DNA from: Halomonas caseinilytica
GTDB taxonomy: Bacteria; Pseudomonadota; Gammaproteobacteria; Pseudomonadales; Halomonadaceae
Assembly: GCF_001662305.1 (NCBI RefSeq)
Contig: NZ_BDEP01000017.1
Location: 62,001-126,000, forward strand
Direction: 5' to 3'
Length of the DNA stretch: 64,000 nucleotides
The position numbers and the translations under genes are program-made. Positions 1 through 8,926 of this stretch are shown in pieces; the stretch's first letter is position 1; each line of letters begins with the position of its first letter. Below the pieces are notes generated by a model. It worked only from the letters and a program-made list of their open reading frames with translations. It was not told the DNA's origin and made no database searches.

Positions 1-2
1 AG

Positions 3-98
3 GTACGCAAGGAAATGCGCGGGCGTTATCCCAAGCATCCCTGGCCAGAGGACCCGCTGACATCACCCGCCACGGCGCGGACCAAGCGGCGTGGTTGA
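3..98 (+). CDS. hrpB: ATP-dependent helicase HrpB, C-terminal end (partial)
   Basis: This is the last 31 codons of a gene that enters from the left edge, ending at a TGA at 96-98. The frame reads [18 protein letters not shown] and then a short basic tail. The [13 protein letters not shown] sequence is the typical extreme C-terminus of HrpB, a DExH-box RNA helicase-like protein. No helicase motif is visible because the body of the gene lies outside the window. The assignment depends on this short tail motif only. Positions 99-348 after it show no convincing gene. Confidence 0.75.
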   Translation, partial: VRKEMRGRYPKHPWPEDPLTSPATARTKRRG

Positions 99-348
99 CG
101 CCGAGAAAGGTCGTCGAGGCGGTTCGCCAGAACGGAGCCGCCCGATAGCACCCGATACCCCCGTGCAGCGGCGATATCGCGAACCTCTGGGCCTATCTCG
201 TCACCCGTCCATCAGATCGGGGCTGGCGTTGGTGAGCGGACCCTGTGCGTGGCGGCAATGCTGGACTCTCCCCACGAGACGAGGATCTCTCGTTGACTGC
301 CTGCGAGGTAACGTCATTCACGTCGTCGTTGACGCACGGTGATGCGAC

Positions 349-714
349 TCAAGCTACCGGAGGACGCTGATCTAGGCTTTTCAGGTATCCCGATATGATG
401 TCTCGACATTCCTGCAGATCACGCAGCTTCCGATCCAGGTTTGCCGCTTCCTTGTACAGGGTTTCCCTAACCTCTAGGCAAGGATCGAAGACAGGCTGGT
501 CATCCAATATGCATGGCAATAGCTCACGAATGGACTCCAGCTTCAGCCCAGCTGCGCGGAGCATGCCAATGCGCTTGGCCACCAGTGCGGTATCAGCATC
601 GTAGTCGCGATACCCCGACTCCGTTCTCGCGGGGGCAAGGAGACCTTCTTGCTCATAGTAGCGCAGCATGCGCTCGCTGATCCCCAGTTGGCGTGAGAGC
701 TCCCCAATCCTCAT
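349..714 (-). CDS. MerR family transcriptional regulator
   Basis: A 121-residue regulator with an N-terminal winged helix-turn-helix (residues 1-70; IGELSRQLGISERMLRYYEQEGLL is split here as IGELSRQLGISERMLRYY followed by EQEGLL). A helical dimerisation segment follows (about 75-115). It is shorter than metal-sensing MerR proteins and lacks their C-terminal cysteine cluster; its only cysteines are scattered, so the effector cannot be named. It is divergent from the SDR gene at 815, with a MerR-type dyad between them, so it most likely controls that gene and itself. MerR proteins act by twisting promoters with an over-long spacer, which fits the promoter seen here. Confidence 0.88.
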   Translation of the reverse strand: MRIGELSRQLGISERMLRYYEQEGLLAPARTESGYRDYDADTALVAKRIGMLRAAGLKLESIRELLPCILDDQPVFDPCLEVRETLYKEAANLDRKLRDLQECRDIISGYLKSLDQRPPVA

Positions 715-738
715 GGCTTTCCATCCGACATTGGCATA

Positions 739-769
739 TTGACCTTAACAGACTGTCAAGGTCTAGCAT
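739..769 (+). promoter_or_regulatory. MerR-type promoter and operator dyad
   Basis: A -35-like TTGACC (739-744) and a -10-like TAGCAT (764-769) are separated by 19 bp. The inverted repeat GACCTT (741-746) / AAGGTC (758-763) sits between them. A 19-bp spacer with a dyad inside it is the signature of MerR-activated promoters. It points toward the SDR gene at 815 and lies 24 bp outside the MerR start codon. The binding itself is inferred. Confidence 0.75.
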
Positions 770-814
770 CCTCGCGTGCATTGAGCAACCAACCCATCGA
801 GCGAGGAAGAGAGC

Positions 815-1588
815 ATGTCAATTGAGGCATTCAACCTGGACGGCAAGACCGCCATTGTCACTGGCGCAGGTCGAGGGCTCGGCAAAGCCATTGCAATTGG
901 GCTGGCTTCTGCTGGCGCCAACGTCCTTTTGGCTTCCAGAAACCCTGAGCACCTATCCGGCACCGCAGCGGAAATTGAACATTCAGGGGGCCAAGCCATA
1001 CGGACGTCTGTTGATATCTCGGATCCTGCATCATGCGCTGCACTGGTATCGAGAGCAGAGGACGAGTTCGGAAAGCTGGACATTCTGGTATGCAATGCAG
1101 CCACCAATATCCAAGGGCCTGCAGCCGATATGCCGCCATCGGCCTGGTCGCAGGTCATCAATACCGAGATGTCGGGGTGTTTTTATTTGAGCCAGGCGGC
1201 TTATAAGGTCATGGCCAAGCAAAGGAGCGGTTCCATCATCATGATCTCCGCTAATTCCAGTACCGTCGGCTATGCTGATTTGGTTGGTGTGGCTACCGCA
1301 AAGGGTGGGGTCGATATGATGGCGCGTAATCTTGCCATCGAATGGGGGCAGGATGGTATCAGAGTGAATACCATCAATCCTGGCTTCACTGAGCATGTCC
1401 CCGAGGACGGAGCTGACGTTGCCGCAGGAGACGGGGGTCTAGAAGAGGATATTCGGGCCGCCACTCCATTGGAGCGCCGAGGTCGTGTCGAGGAATTCGC
1501 CAATCCGGCCATATTCCTGGCCAGTGATGCTGCAAGCTATGTCACCGGACACAACTTGGTGGTCGACGGAGGCTATTCAGTGAAATGA
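815..1588 (+). CDS. SDR-family oxidoreductase with atypical active site
   Basis: A 257-residue protein of the classical short-chain dehydrogenase fold. The nucleotide-binding motif TGAGRGLG is at residues 16-23, and NAAT at 94-97 is the usual central-strand motif. The active-site YxxxK is not intact: the lysine is present (K163) but the tyrosine position is Val159 (VATAK). Counting back 17 residues from the lysine, the catalytic serine position is Ala146, with Ser145 next to it. The nearest Tyr is 153, out of register. Either it works by another mechanism or it has lost dehydrogenase activity. Length and C-terminal end (GGYSVK) are normal. It is divergent from the MerR regulator, so it is probably induced by that regulator's ligand. 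Substrate unknown. Confidence 0.85.
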   Translation: MSIEAFNLDGKTAIVTGAGRGLGKAIAIGLASAGANVLLASRNPEHLSGTAAEIEHSGGQAIRTSVDISDPASCAALVSRAEDEFGKLDILVCNAATNIQGPAADMPPSAWSQVINTEMSGCFYLSQAAYKVMAKQRSGSIIMISANSSTVGYADLVGVATAKGGVDMMARNLAIEWGQDGIRVNTINPGFTEHVPEDGADVAAGDGGLEEDIRAATPLERRGRVEEFANPAIFLASDAASYVTGHNLVVDGGYSVK

Positions 1589-1630
1589 AGGTCAGAGATT
1601 CATTATAAATGCATCTTCTGTTTCATCCCA

Positions 1631-1648
1631 GGCCACCTTTCGGTGGCC
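1631..1648 (+). terminator. Hairpin after the SDR gene, possible terminator
   Basis: GGCCACC (1631-1637) and GGTGGCC (1642-1648) form a 7-bp stem with a TTTC loop, about 43 bp after the SDR stop codon. The U-tract is poor (ATTCTGG), so termination would be weak or Rho-assisted. Nothing else is evident between 1589 and 1792. Confidence 0.4.
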
Positions 1649-1792
1649 ATTCTGGTGAGAGATTTCCATGTGTCTCACCACGTCACAAGCGCACCTGCTT
1701 CAGTCGGGCCCATTGAGTGATTGAGGTGGCTTCTGGGAAAGGGAGCATGACAGGTATGATGTCGCCCTCGACACGAACCGGGAGTCTCGACG

Positions 1793-2245
1793 ATGAACGA
1801 TCAGCGCTGTCCCTGTGGTACCGGCCGTGCGCTTGCCGAATGCTGCGGGCGCTATCATGCAGGTTCCCCGGCGCCGACGCCCGAGGCCTTGATGCGCTCG
1901 CGCTTCAGTGCCTTCGCACTTGGCCGCAATGACTATCTGCTGGCGACCTGGCATCCGGATTTTCGTCCGTCGAGCCTGCCGGATGAGGATCCGACCGAGT
2001 GGGTGCGCCTGGAGATTGTCGACACCTGGACTCAGGGCGACCAGGGGCATGTGCAGTTTCGTGCCACCTTCCGCGAGGGGCGTCGTTGGGGCGTGCTGGA
2101 GGAGGCCTCCGAATTCCGTCGACACGAAGGGCAGTGGTGCTATGTCGATGGTGAGCCACGCGTCATGCGGCTCAAGCCCGGCCGCAACGATGCCTGTCCT
2201 TGTGGCAGCGGGAAAAAAGCCAAGCACTGCTGCATACGGGGATGA
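1793..2245 (+). CDS. ychJ: YchJ family SEC-C motif protein (UPF0225)
   Basis: A 150-residue protein with a zinc-type SEC-C motif at each end: CPCGTGRALAECCG (residues 6-19) and CPCGSGKKAKHCC near the C-terminus. Between them is the NTF2-like core typical of YchJ (LMRSRFSAFALG, then TWHPDFRP). Both cysteine clusters are intact and the length is normal for the family. The molecular function of YchJ is not established; SEC-C motifs bind Zn and, in SecA, SecB or ribosomes. It appears monocistronic. Confidence 0.93.
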   Translation: MNDQRCPCGTGRALAECCGRYHAGSPAPTPEALMRSRFSAFALGRNDYLLATWHPDFRPSSLPDEDPTEWVRLEIVDTWTQGDQGHVQFRATFREGRRWGVLEEASEFRRHEGQWCYVDGEPRVMRLKPGRNDACPCGSGKKAKHCCIRG

Positions 2246-2300
2246 CTCCACCCGGCCTATGCGTCTTGAGCAGCACGCGGTGGCGGTTTACTATTCGCGC

Positions 2301-2651
2301 ATGCCTTATCATCGTGGTTTGATCATCTGTCTCGGGATTCCGTTGGTCTTTCTCCTGCTCATTGGTGGGCTGATCTTCGGAGGACAGGCCGTTTCCGCCG
2401 TCAAGCTCGACGGCGAGATTCAGCGTGCGCTGGCGACGAAATTGGTGAACGCGTCGAGCCGCGCGGATGATATCGAGCTGAAGAACCTGCAACGGGTCAA
2501 CAACGGCTATGGCTATTGTGGCCTGTACAAGACCGCTTCGTCCGAGAATGGCTACGCCTCGTTCTTCTACAACAAGATCGATGGGCGTGTGACGCTGGAC
2601 ATCAAGTCGGAACGCTACGAGTCGAACTGCGGGCTGTCGTCTTTCTGCTGA
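2301..2651 (+). CDS. Hypothetical membrane-anchored small protein
   Basis: A 116-residue protein, not recognised. Residues about 7-30 are a strong hydrophobic segment (LIICLGIPLVFLLLIGG), giving an N-terminal membrane anchor or uncleaved signal. The rest is polar with three cysteines (GYCGLYK, SNCGLSSFC) that could form disulfides in the periplasm. The chosen start is the ATG at 2301, directly before the hydrophobic segment; an in-frame ATG at 2259 would add 14 residues. Neighbouring genes give no clear functional link. Confidence 0.6.
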   Translation: MPYHRGLIICLGIPLVFLLLIGGLIFGGQAVSAVKLDGEIQRALATKLVNASSRADDIELKNLQRVNNGYGYCGLYKTASSENGYASFFYNKIDGRVTLDIKSERYESNCGLSSFC

Positions 2652-2736
2652 TCCTGGCCCGTCTCCCTGCCTGATCCTCCATGGTGGCCTTGGTCCCGCG
2701 CCTTGCGTCGTTGTTGTCCCCTGAGCGATTCTGCTT

Positions 2737-2756
2737 CTCCCGCTGTGTTGCGGGAG
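2737..2756. other. Hairpin in the 5' region of the PCu(A)C gene
   Basis: CTCCCGC (2737-2743) and GCGGGAG (2750-2756) form a 7-bp stem with a 6-nt loop, followed at once by the short palindrome GACAAATTGTC (2757-2767). It lies about 100 bp before the copper chaperone gene and could be a terminator of the preceding gene or a regulator site. No other signal was seen at 2652-2864. Confidence 0.35.
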
Positions 2757-2864
2757 GACAAATTGTCGCAGCGGCTGGGTCCGGTGGCGGCTCCACGCTA
2801 GTCTGCAACACTGAAGTTGCCTGGATCGTCCTGGCTTACTGGGAATGGAACATGAGGCTGACAT

Positions 2865-3332
2865 ATGGCGAATGGAAAGCGGAAACTCAAGCGTTGGATC
2901 TCGGCCGCATCGCTGGGGGGGCTGGCAGCCTGTCTGCTGGCATTTCCTCTCGCCGCGAGCGCTGATGGGCTGGATGTCACGGATGCCCGGATGCGCGTGC
3001 TGCCGGGTGACATGCCGGCGGCAGGATATTTTCGACTCGACAATACCAGTGACAAAAGGGTGGTGCTCGTCGGCGCCAAGAGCGACGCCTTCGAGAAGGT
3101 CGAGTTGCATCGCAGCATGAACAAGGACGGCATGGCCAGCATGGAGTCGGTGTCACGGCTTGAAGTGGCGCCGGACGAGCATATCGAGTTTGCGCCTCAG
3201 GGATATCACCTGATGCTGATGAAGCCGACCGGTGCGTTGTCTGCCGGGGATGAGGTCGAGATCACCCTGGAGTTCGAGCGCCATGATCCTCTCACCGTAG
3301 ATTTCGAGGCCGTGCCGCCGACATCCATGTAG
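2865..3332 (+). CDS. Periplasmic copper chaperone PCu(A)C
   Basis: A 155-residue exported protein. Residues 1-33 form a signal peptide (basic start, hydrophobic run, ASA cleavage region). The full copper-binding signature H-X10-M-X21-H-X-M is present at H82, M93, H115 and M117, which is diagnostic of PCu(A)C. These proteins bind Cu(I) in the periplasm and pass it to the CuA centre of cytochrome oxidase, alone or with SCO proteins. The SCO gene follows directly, so the two form a copper-delivery pair. The likely client is the caa3 oxidase encoded from 41097. Confidence 0.93.
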   Translation: MANGKRKLKRWISAASLGGLAACLLAFPLAASADGLDVTDARMRVLPGDMPAAGYFRLDNTSDKRVVLVGAKSDAFEKVELHRSMNKDGMASMESVSRLEVAPDEHIEFAPQGYHLMLMKPTGALSAGDEVEITLEFERHDPLTVDFEAVPPTSM

Positions 3333-3359
3333 GTGGCGATGATGTTGCAGGAGAATGGC

Positions 3360-3938
3360 ATGTTGCGATGGATGTTCCCGCTGGCCCTGGCATTAATGCT
3401 GGCGGGCTGTTTCGACCATAACTGGCAGACCAACGACATCACCGATGTCATGCCGGCGCTGGAATTCGATCTCGTCGATGAGGATGGCGAAGATGTGCAG
3501 GCCGATGCCTTCATCGGCAAGCCGACCCTGCTGTTCTTCGGCTTTACGCACTGCCCGGATGTCTGTCCGACGACGCTGGCCAAGCTGTCGGCTGCCATCA
3601 AGCAGCTCGATGAGTCTCGGCAGGATGACGTACAGGTGCTGTTCGTCTCGGTCGATCCCGCACGTGATACCCCGGACGTGCTGAAGCAGTACACCGAGGC
3701 ATTCGGGCCGCAGTTCATCGGCCTGACCGGCGAGCGCTCCAAGATCGATGCGCTGACTAACCGCTATCGCGTTACCTATGAGTACGGGGAGAAGGACGCG
3801 CGCGGCAACTATGACGTCACGCATTCGAGCAGTGTCTTCGCCTTCGATCGACAGGGCGAGGCCCGTTTCATGTTCAGTGACATCAATTCTCTGGAATCGC
3901 TCGTGGGCGATCTGTCGTATCTCGTGGAAAAGGGCTAA
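3360..3938 (+). CDS. SCO1/SenC family copper-binding lipoprotein
   Basis: A 192-residue thioredoxin-fold protein needed for CuA assembly. The CPDVC motif (C65, C69) and the distal histidine H155 are the copper ligands of SCO proteins and all are intact. The N-terminus is a lipoprotein signal (LAGC, Cys17), so it is anchored at the membrane facing the periplasm. The start at 3360 is chosen because GGAG lies six bases before it and it gives a clean lipoprotein signal; in-frame starts at 3333 or 3339 exist but lack a good Shine-Dalgarno. It lies 27 bp behind the PCu(A)C gene and ends before a strong terminator. Confidence 0.93.
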   Translation: MLRWMFPLALALMLAGCFDHNWQTNDITDVMPALEFDLVDEDGEDVQADAFIGKPTLLFFGFTHCPDVCPTTLAKLSAAIKQLDESRQDDVQVLFVSVDPARDTPDVLKQYTEAFGPQFIGLTGERSKIDALTNRYRVTYEYGEKDARGNYDVTHSSSVFAFDRQGEARFMFSDINSLESLVGDLSYLVEKG

Positions 3939-3990
3939 TGGCCTGGCAACTCCTGTCCATGTGCAGAAGCTGAGGCAGACGTCCTGACGC

Positions 3991-4025
3991 AAAAGCCCCG
4001 CTCGACTCATGTCGGCGGGGCTTTT
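3991..4025. terminator. Bidirectional intrinsic terminator
   Basis: AAAAGCCCCG (3991-4000) pairs with CGGGGCTTTT (4016-4025) around a 15-nt loop. It has a T-tract on one side and an A-tract on the other, so it works for both the SCO gene (plus strand) and the transporter gene that converges from the minus strand. Confidence 0.88.
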
Positions 4026-4057
4026 GTCTTTCATGGCGCGGTCGGCCGCCGGGCGGC

Positions 4058-5392
4058 TCAGAGCGTCATGGCGGCAATCCAGCCGAAGGCCACCAGCGGA
4101 ATGTTGTAGTGCAGGAAGGTTGGCACCACGCTGTCCCAGATGTGGTCGTGCTGACCGTCGGCATTGAGGCCGGCGGTTGGCCCGAGGGTCGAGTCGGAGG
4201 CCGGTGAGCCGGCATCCCCGAGGGCGGCGGCGGCTCCGACCAGAGCGATGGTGGCCATGGGAGAGAAGCCGAAGTTCAGCGCCAGGGGCACGTAGAGCGA
4301 GGCGATGATCGGAATGGTCGAGAACGACGAGCCGATCCCCATGGTGATGAACAGCCCCACCAGCAGCATGATCAAAGCGGCCAGCCCCTTGTTGTCGCCG
4401 ATCATCTCGGTGGAGCTGGCAACCAGCGCTTCGACTTGCCCGCTGGCCTGCATCACGCTGGCGAACCCTGCCGCCGAGATCATGATGAAGCCGACCAGCG
4501 CCATCATGCGCATGCCTTCGGTGAAGATGTCGTCCTGTTCATGCCAGCGGAACACACCGCTCACCGAGAGCAGGGCGAAGCCGAATAGACCGCCGATCAC
4601 CATCGAGCCGGTGAACAGCTGGACCGTGACGGTCCCCACCAGCGCCACTGCCAGTACCAGCATCTGCCAGGGCTTGAGGTGCTGGGCGGCCTGGCTGGGC
4701 GTCTCGTCGCCATGGGCCAGATCGACGTCCTGATAGTCGCGCTTGCGACGGTAGCTGAACAGCAGGGCGACCACGAGGCCCAGGGCCATGCCGCCGATGG
4801 GCACGATCATGGCCATTGGTACCATGCCGGCGGTCACGTCCAGGCCGTTCTCGTTGAGGTTGGTCAACAGGATGTCGTGAAGAAAGATCGAACCGAAGCC
4901 GACCGGCAGCAACATGTAAGGGGCGGTGATGCCGAAGGTGATCACGCAGGCCACGGCCCGGCGATCGAGCTGCAAGTGATTCATCAGCTTGAGTAGCGGC
5001 GGCACCAGTACCGGGATGAAGGCGATGTGTACCGGGATCAGGTTCTGGGAGCTCACCGCCGCGGCCAGCAGCACGCCGAGCAGGGTGAAGACGATCAACT
5101 GGCGGTTGGGGATCCCGTCGTCCAGTCCCAGCTTGGCGATGGCCTTGTTGGAGAGCAACTGGGTGATGCCCGAGCGCGACAGGGCCACGGCAAAGGCCCC
5201 CAGCACGGCGTAGGAGATGGCGACCTTGGCACCGTTGCCCAGGCCGTCATTGAAGGCGGTGAGGATTTCGCCCAGCGGCATGCCCGCATAGAGACCGCCG
5301 ACCAGGGCGGCGGCGATCAGCGCGAACACGACGGATACGCGCATCAGGCTGAGGGTGACCATGACCAGGATGGCCAGGACGACTGCGTTCAT
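4058..5392 (-). CDS. Na+/H+ antiporter family transporter, last gene of the hut operon
   Basis: A 444-residue inner-membrane protein with about 11-12 hydrophobic segments, matching the NhaC-like Na+/H+ antiporter family (N-terminal Na_H_antiport_2 type region, then the main domain with GDAGSPASDSTLGPTAGLN near the C-terminus). It lies 88 bp downstream of hutH on the same strand, which suggests uptake of histidine or urocanate, probably driven by sodium; this is inferred from position, since family members range from antiporters to amino-acid permeases. In a halophile a sodium-coupled amino-acid carrier is plausible. Confidence 0.85.
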   Translation of the reverse strand: MNAVVLAILVMVTLSLMRVSVVFALIAAALVGGLYAGMPLGEILTAFNDGLGNGAKVAISYAVLGAFAVALSRSGITQLLSNKAIAKLGLDDGIPNRQLIVFTLLGVLLAAAVSSQNLIPVHIAFIPVLVPPLLKLMNHLQLDRRAVACVITFGITAPYMLLPVGFGSIFLHDILLTNLNENGLDVTAGMVPMAMIVPIGGMALGLVVALLFSYRRKRDYQDVDLAHGDETPSQAAQHLKPWQMLVLAVALVGTVTVQLFTGSMVIGGLFGFALLSVSGVFRWHEQDDIFTEGMRMMALVGFIMISAAGFASVMQASGQVEALVASSTEMIGDNKGLAALIMLLVGLFITMGIGSSFSTIPIIASLYVPLALNFGFSPMATIALVGAAAALGDAGSPASDSTLGPTAGLNADGQHDHIWDSVVPTFLHYNIPLVAFGWIAAMTL

Positions 5393-5480
5393 GTCTTGCC
5401 CCTTGTGAGAAGGTCGATTGTTGTTGGTGTCGCCCCTTGCCGGCTCGGGGCGGGAGGGGCGACGAGGTTGCGTTGCCTGG

Positions 5481-7019
5481 TCAGTTCACCTGGCTGGGCA
5501 ACAGATCGGCGGGCGCCAGACGACTGAGGTGGCGTTTCGCGAGGAGTTCGCTGGCGGCGTCGATGTCCGGCGCGAAGAAACGGTCCTTGTCGTAGTAGGC
5601 GACACGCTCGCGCAGTACCCGGCGAGCTTCTTCCAGTGTGTCGGTGGTCCTGAGACCGTCGCGGAAATCCAGGCCCTGGCAGGCGGCCAGCCATTCGATG
5701 GCGAGGATGCCACGCACGTTGTCGGCCATTTCCCATAGCCGCTTGCCGGCGGCCGGCGCCATGGAGACGTGGTCTTCCTGGTTGGCCGAGGTCGGCAGGC
5801 TGTCGACGCTGTGCGGATGCGCGAGTGCCTTGTTCTCGCTGGCGAGTCCGGCCGCCGTCACCTGCGCGATCATGAAGCCCGAGTTGACGCCGCCATGCTC
5901 CACCAGGAAGGGCGGAAGCTGGGACATGTGCTTGTCCATCATCAGCGAGACGCGACGCTCGGTGAGCGAGCCTATCTCGGCGATGGCCAACGCCAGGTTG
6001 TCGGCCGCCATGGCCACCGGCTCGGCATGGAAATTGCCGCCGGAGATGATATCACCCTGTTCGGCGAACACCAGGGGATTGTCCGAGACAGCATTGATCT
6101 CGATGCCCAGAACCTCGGCGGCCTGGCGCAGCTGGGTGAGGACGGCGCCCATCACTTGAGGCTGACACCGCAGGGAATAGGGGTCCTGAACCTTGCCGCA
6201 ATCGACGTGGGAATCGCTGATCTCGCTGCGCTCGCCGAGCAGGTGGCGATAGGCGGCAGCGGCATCGATCTGGCCGCGCTGGCCGCGCACCTCGTGAATG
6301 CGAGGATCGAAGGGCGAGCGCGAGCTCAGGGTGGCCTCCACAGTGAGCGAGCCGCACACGGTGGCGGCGGCGAACAGATCTTCGGCCTCGAACAGACCCT
6401 TGAGGGCATAGGCAGTGGAGACCTGGGTGCCATTGAGCAGGGCCAGACCTTCCTTGGGCGCCAGCGAGAGCGGTTCGAGACCGGCGATCTCGAGGGCCTT
6501 GGTGGCCGGCAGCCACTCGCCCCGATGGCGGGCCTGGCCTTCGCCGAGCAACACCACGCTCATGTGCGCCAGCGGCGCCAGGTCGCCAGAGGCACCCACC
6601 GAGCCCTTGAGCGGGATCTGCGGATAGACCTCGGCGTTGATCAGCGCCACCAGGGCATCCAGCACCTCGCGGCGAATGCCGGAGTAGCCGCGAGCTAGGC
6701 TGTTGACCTTGAGCACCATGATCAGGCGTACCAGGGCATCTTCCATGGCACCGCCGACGCCGGTGGCGTGGGACAGCACTAGGGAGCGTTGCAGGTCCTC
6801 GAGCTGGTCCTTCTCGATGCGGGTCTGGGCCAGCAGGCCAAAGCCGGTGTTGACGCCGTAGACGGTGCGATCTTCCTCGACCACGCGATTGACGCAGTCG
6901 ACGCCGGCGGCGATATCGGCATCGGCACTGGTCGGCAGGGAGACCTGGAGAGGGGCTTCGAAGACCCGGCGCGCCTGGGCCAGGGTCATCTTGCCGGGTT
7001 GTATCTCGAGATGGTTCAT
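5481..7019 (-). CDS. hutH: Histidine ammonia-lyase
   Basis: A 512-residue enzyme that deaminates L-histidine to urocanate and ammonia, the first step of the hut pathway, in the cytosol. The Ala-Ser-Gly triad that cyclises into the MIO cofactor is at residues 143-145 ([12 protein letters not shown]). Also present are the N-terminal YGVNTGFG motif and the C-terminal QEDHVSM motif. The start at 7019 has AGGA about eight bases ahead. A longer in-frame opening to 7145 reads through a structured repeat and is not credible. It is the fourth gene of hutI-hutG-hutU-hutH. Confidence 0.97.
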   Translation of the reverse strand: MNHLEIQPGKMTLAQARRVFEAPLQVSLPTSADADIAAGVDCVNRVVEEDRTVYGVNTGFGLLAQTRIEKDQLEDLQRSLVLSHATGVGGAMEDALVRLIMVLKVNSLARGYSGIRREVLDALVALINAEVYPQIPLKGSVGASGDLAPLAHMSVVLLGEGQARHRGEWLPATKALEIAGLEPLSLAPKEGLALLNGTQVSTAYALKGLFEAEDLFAAATVCGSLTVEATLSSRSPFDPRIHEVRGQRGQIDAAAAYRHLLGERSEISDSHVDCGKVQDPYSLRCQPQVMGAVLTQLRQAAEVLGIEINAVSDNPLVFAEQGDIISGGNFHAEPVAMAADNLALAIAEIGSLTERRVSLMMDKHMSQLPPFLVEHGGVNSGFMIAQVTAAGLASENKALAHPHSVDSLPTSANQEDHVSMAPAAGKRLWEMADNVRGILAIEWLAACQGLDFRDGLRTTDTLEEARRVLRERVAYYDKDRFFAPDIDAASELLAKRHLSRLAPADLLPSQVN

Positions 7020-7044
7020 AGGGAGTTCCTCATCTCGCCGAGCC

Positions 7045-7154
7045 GGAGCTTGCCGGTGGCAGGCACTACGCGAAGGCGCTGTGAACCCATCCCTGGGCGC
7101 TACCGATGCCATCCTTGGCATCGGACCTTCGCTTCGACCTGCCACCGGCGCTCC
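7045..7154. repeat. Large nested palindrome between hutU and hutH, probable dispersed repeat
   Basis: A 110-bp element made of nested inverted repeats: GGAGC (7045-7049) with GCTCC (7150-7154); GCCGGTGGCAGG (7052-7063) with CCTGCCACCGGC (7138-7149); GCGAAGG (7070-7076) with CCTTCGC (7126-7132); CCGATGCC (7103-7110) with GGCATCGG (7117-7124). It would fold into a long branched RNA hairpin in the hut transcript. Its form resembles dispersed extragenic palindromic elements of Halomonas and Pseudomonas; no second copy was noticed in this window. It could protect or attenuate mRNA between hutU and hutH. Confidence 0.7.
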
Positions 7155-7193
7155 CTGTACCAGCGAGAAGCATGACTGTGGATGTAGAAGGTT

Positions 7194-8873
7194 TTACTTG
7201 TCGATCATCGGCAGGTCGAGGCCATTCTCTTGCGCACACTCCTTGGCGATGTCGTAGCCGGCATCGGCGTGGCGCATGACGCCGGTGCCCGGATCGTTGC
7301 GCAGCACGCGGCCCAGGCGGACATGGGCATCCTCGCTGCCGTCGCAGACGATCACCACGCCGGCGTGCTGGGAATAGCCCATGCCCACGCCGCCACCATG
7401 GTGCAGCGAGACCCAGGTGGCGCCGCCGGCGGTGTTGAGCAGGGCATTGAGCAGCGGCCAATCGGAGACAGCATCGGAGCCATCCATCATCGACTCGGTC
7501 TCGCGATTGGGGCTGGCCACCGAGCCGGAATCCAGGTGATCGCGACCGATGACCACCGGCGCCTTGAGCTCGCCGTTTCTGACCATCTCGTTGAAGGCCT
7601 GGCCGAGGCGGGCGCGATCCTTGAGGCCGACCCAGCAGATGCGTGCCGGCAGGCCCTGGAAGGCGATGCGCTCGCGAGCCATGTCCAGCCAGTTGTGCAG
7701 GTGCGGGTCGTCCGGGATCAGCTCCTTGACCTTCTGGTCGGTCTTGTAGATGTCCTCGGGGTCGCCGGACAGCGCGGCCCAGCGGAAGGGGCCGATGCCC
7801 TGGCAGAACAGCGGACGGATATAGGCCGGCACGAAGCCGGGGAAGTCGAAGGCATTGTCGACGCCTTCTTCCTGAGCCATCTGGCGGATGTTGTTGCCGT
7901 AGTCGAAGGTCGGGATGCCTTGCTGCTGGAAGTCGAGCATGGCGCGCACGTGCACCGCCATGGACTGCTTGGCCGCCTTGACGACTGTCTCGGGCTCGGT
8001 CTTGCCACGCTCGACATACTCATCCCAGCTCCAGCCGGCCGGCAGGTAGCCGTGCAGCGGGTCGTGGGCACTGGTCTGGTCGGTGACCATATCCGGCTTC
8101 ACGCCGCGCTTGACCAGCTCAGGCAGCACGTCAGCGGCATTGGCACACAGCCCGATGGAGATCGCCTTGCCCTCGGCGGTGTAGCGCTCGAGGCGAGCCA
8201 GGGCGTCGTCCAGATCCTCGGCCTGTTCGTCGAGGTAGCGGGTGCGCAGGCGGAAGTCGAGACGCGACTGCTGGCACTCGATGTTCAACGAGCAGGCGCC
8301 GGCGAGAGTCGCGGCCAGTGGCTGAGCGCCGCCCATGCCGCCGAGGCCGGCGGTCAGGATCCAGCGTCCCTTGAGGTCACCGTCGTAGTGCTGGCGGCCG
8401 GCCTCGACGAAGGTTTCGTAGGTGCCCTGGACGATGCCCTGAGAGCCGATGTAGATCCAGGACCCGGCGGTCATCTGGCCGTACATCATGAGCCCCTTCT
8501 TGTCGAGCTCGTTGAAGTGTTCCCAGTTGGCCCAGGCCGGCACCAGGTTGGAATTGGCGATCAGCACGCGGGGTGCGTCCTTGTGGGTCTCGAATACGCC
8601 CACCGGCTTGCCGGACTGGATCAGCAGCGTCTGGGTGTCCTCCAGGCGCTGCAGGGTCTCGACGATCTTGTCGAAGCATTCCCAGTCACGGGCGGCGCGG
8701 CCGATGCCGCCGTAGACCACCAGGTCCTCGGGGCGCTCGGCGACATCCGGATGCAGGTTGTTCATCAGCATGCGCAGCGGCGCTTCGGTGAGCCAGCTCT
8801 TGCAGGTGCGCTCGGTACCGGTGGGGGCGCCGATCTTGCGGCTCGGGTCGTGACGCTTGTCGATATGGGACAT
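7194..8873 (-). CDS. hutU: Urocanate hydratase (urocanase)
   Basis: A 559-residue cytosolic enzyme that hydrates urocanate to imidazolone propionate, the second hut step, using tightly bound NAD+ as an electrophile. The NAD-binding glycine motif ([12 protein letters not shown]) is near residues 176-187 and the active-site cysteine region [11 protein letters not shown] is present. Length is standard. It lies 53 bp after hutG in the same operon, with the palindromic element between it and hutH. Confidence 0.98.
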   Translation of the reverse strand: MSHIDKRHDPSRKIGAPTGTERTCKSWLTEAPLRMLMNNLHPDVAERPEDLVVYGGIGRAARDWECFDKIVETLQRLEDTQTLLIQSGKPVGVFETHKDAPRVLIANSNLVPAWANWEHFNELDKKGLMMYGQMTAGSWIYIGSQGIVQGTYETFVEAGRQHYDGDLKGRWILTAGLGGMGGAQPLAATLAGACSLNIECQQSRLDFRLRTRYLDEQAEDLDDALARLERYTAEGKAISIGLCANAADVLPELVKRGVKPDMVTDQTSAHDPLHGYLPAGWSWDEYVERGKTEPETVVKAAKQSMAVHVRAMLDFQQQGIPTFDYGNNIRQMAQEEGVDNAFDFPGFVPAYIRPLFCQGIGPFRWAALSGDPEDIYKTDQKVKELIPDDPHLHNWLDMARERIAFQGLPARICWVGLKDRARLGQAFNEMVRNGELKAPVVIGRDHLDSGSVASPNRETESMMDGSDAVSDWPLLNALLNTAGGATWVSLHHGGGVGMGYSQHAGVVIVCDGSEDAHVRLGRVLRNDPGTGVMRHADAGYDIAKECAQENGLDLPMIDK

Positions 8874-8926
8874 GCTTGGATTCCTCGCAGGGTCTCTCGG
8901 TAAGAGGGCTGACGGTCGGCGCCGGT

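Noticed and set aside
91..342. An 83-codon open frame after hrpB
   Set aside because: No ribosome binding site, no recognisable domain, Arg/Pro-rich composition typical of chance frames in GC-rich DNA.
5481..7145. Longer HutH of 554 residues
   Set aside because: The extra 42 residues are translated from the palindromic element and do not look like HutH; the ATG at 7019 has a proper ribosome binding site.
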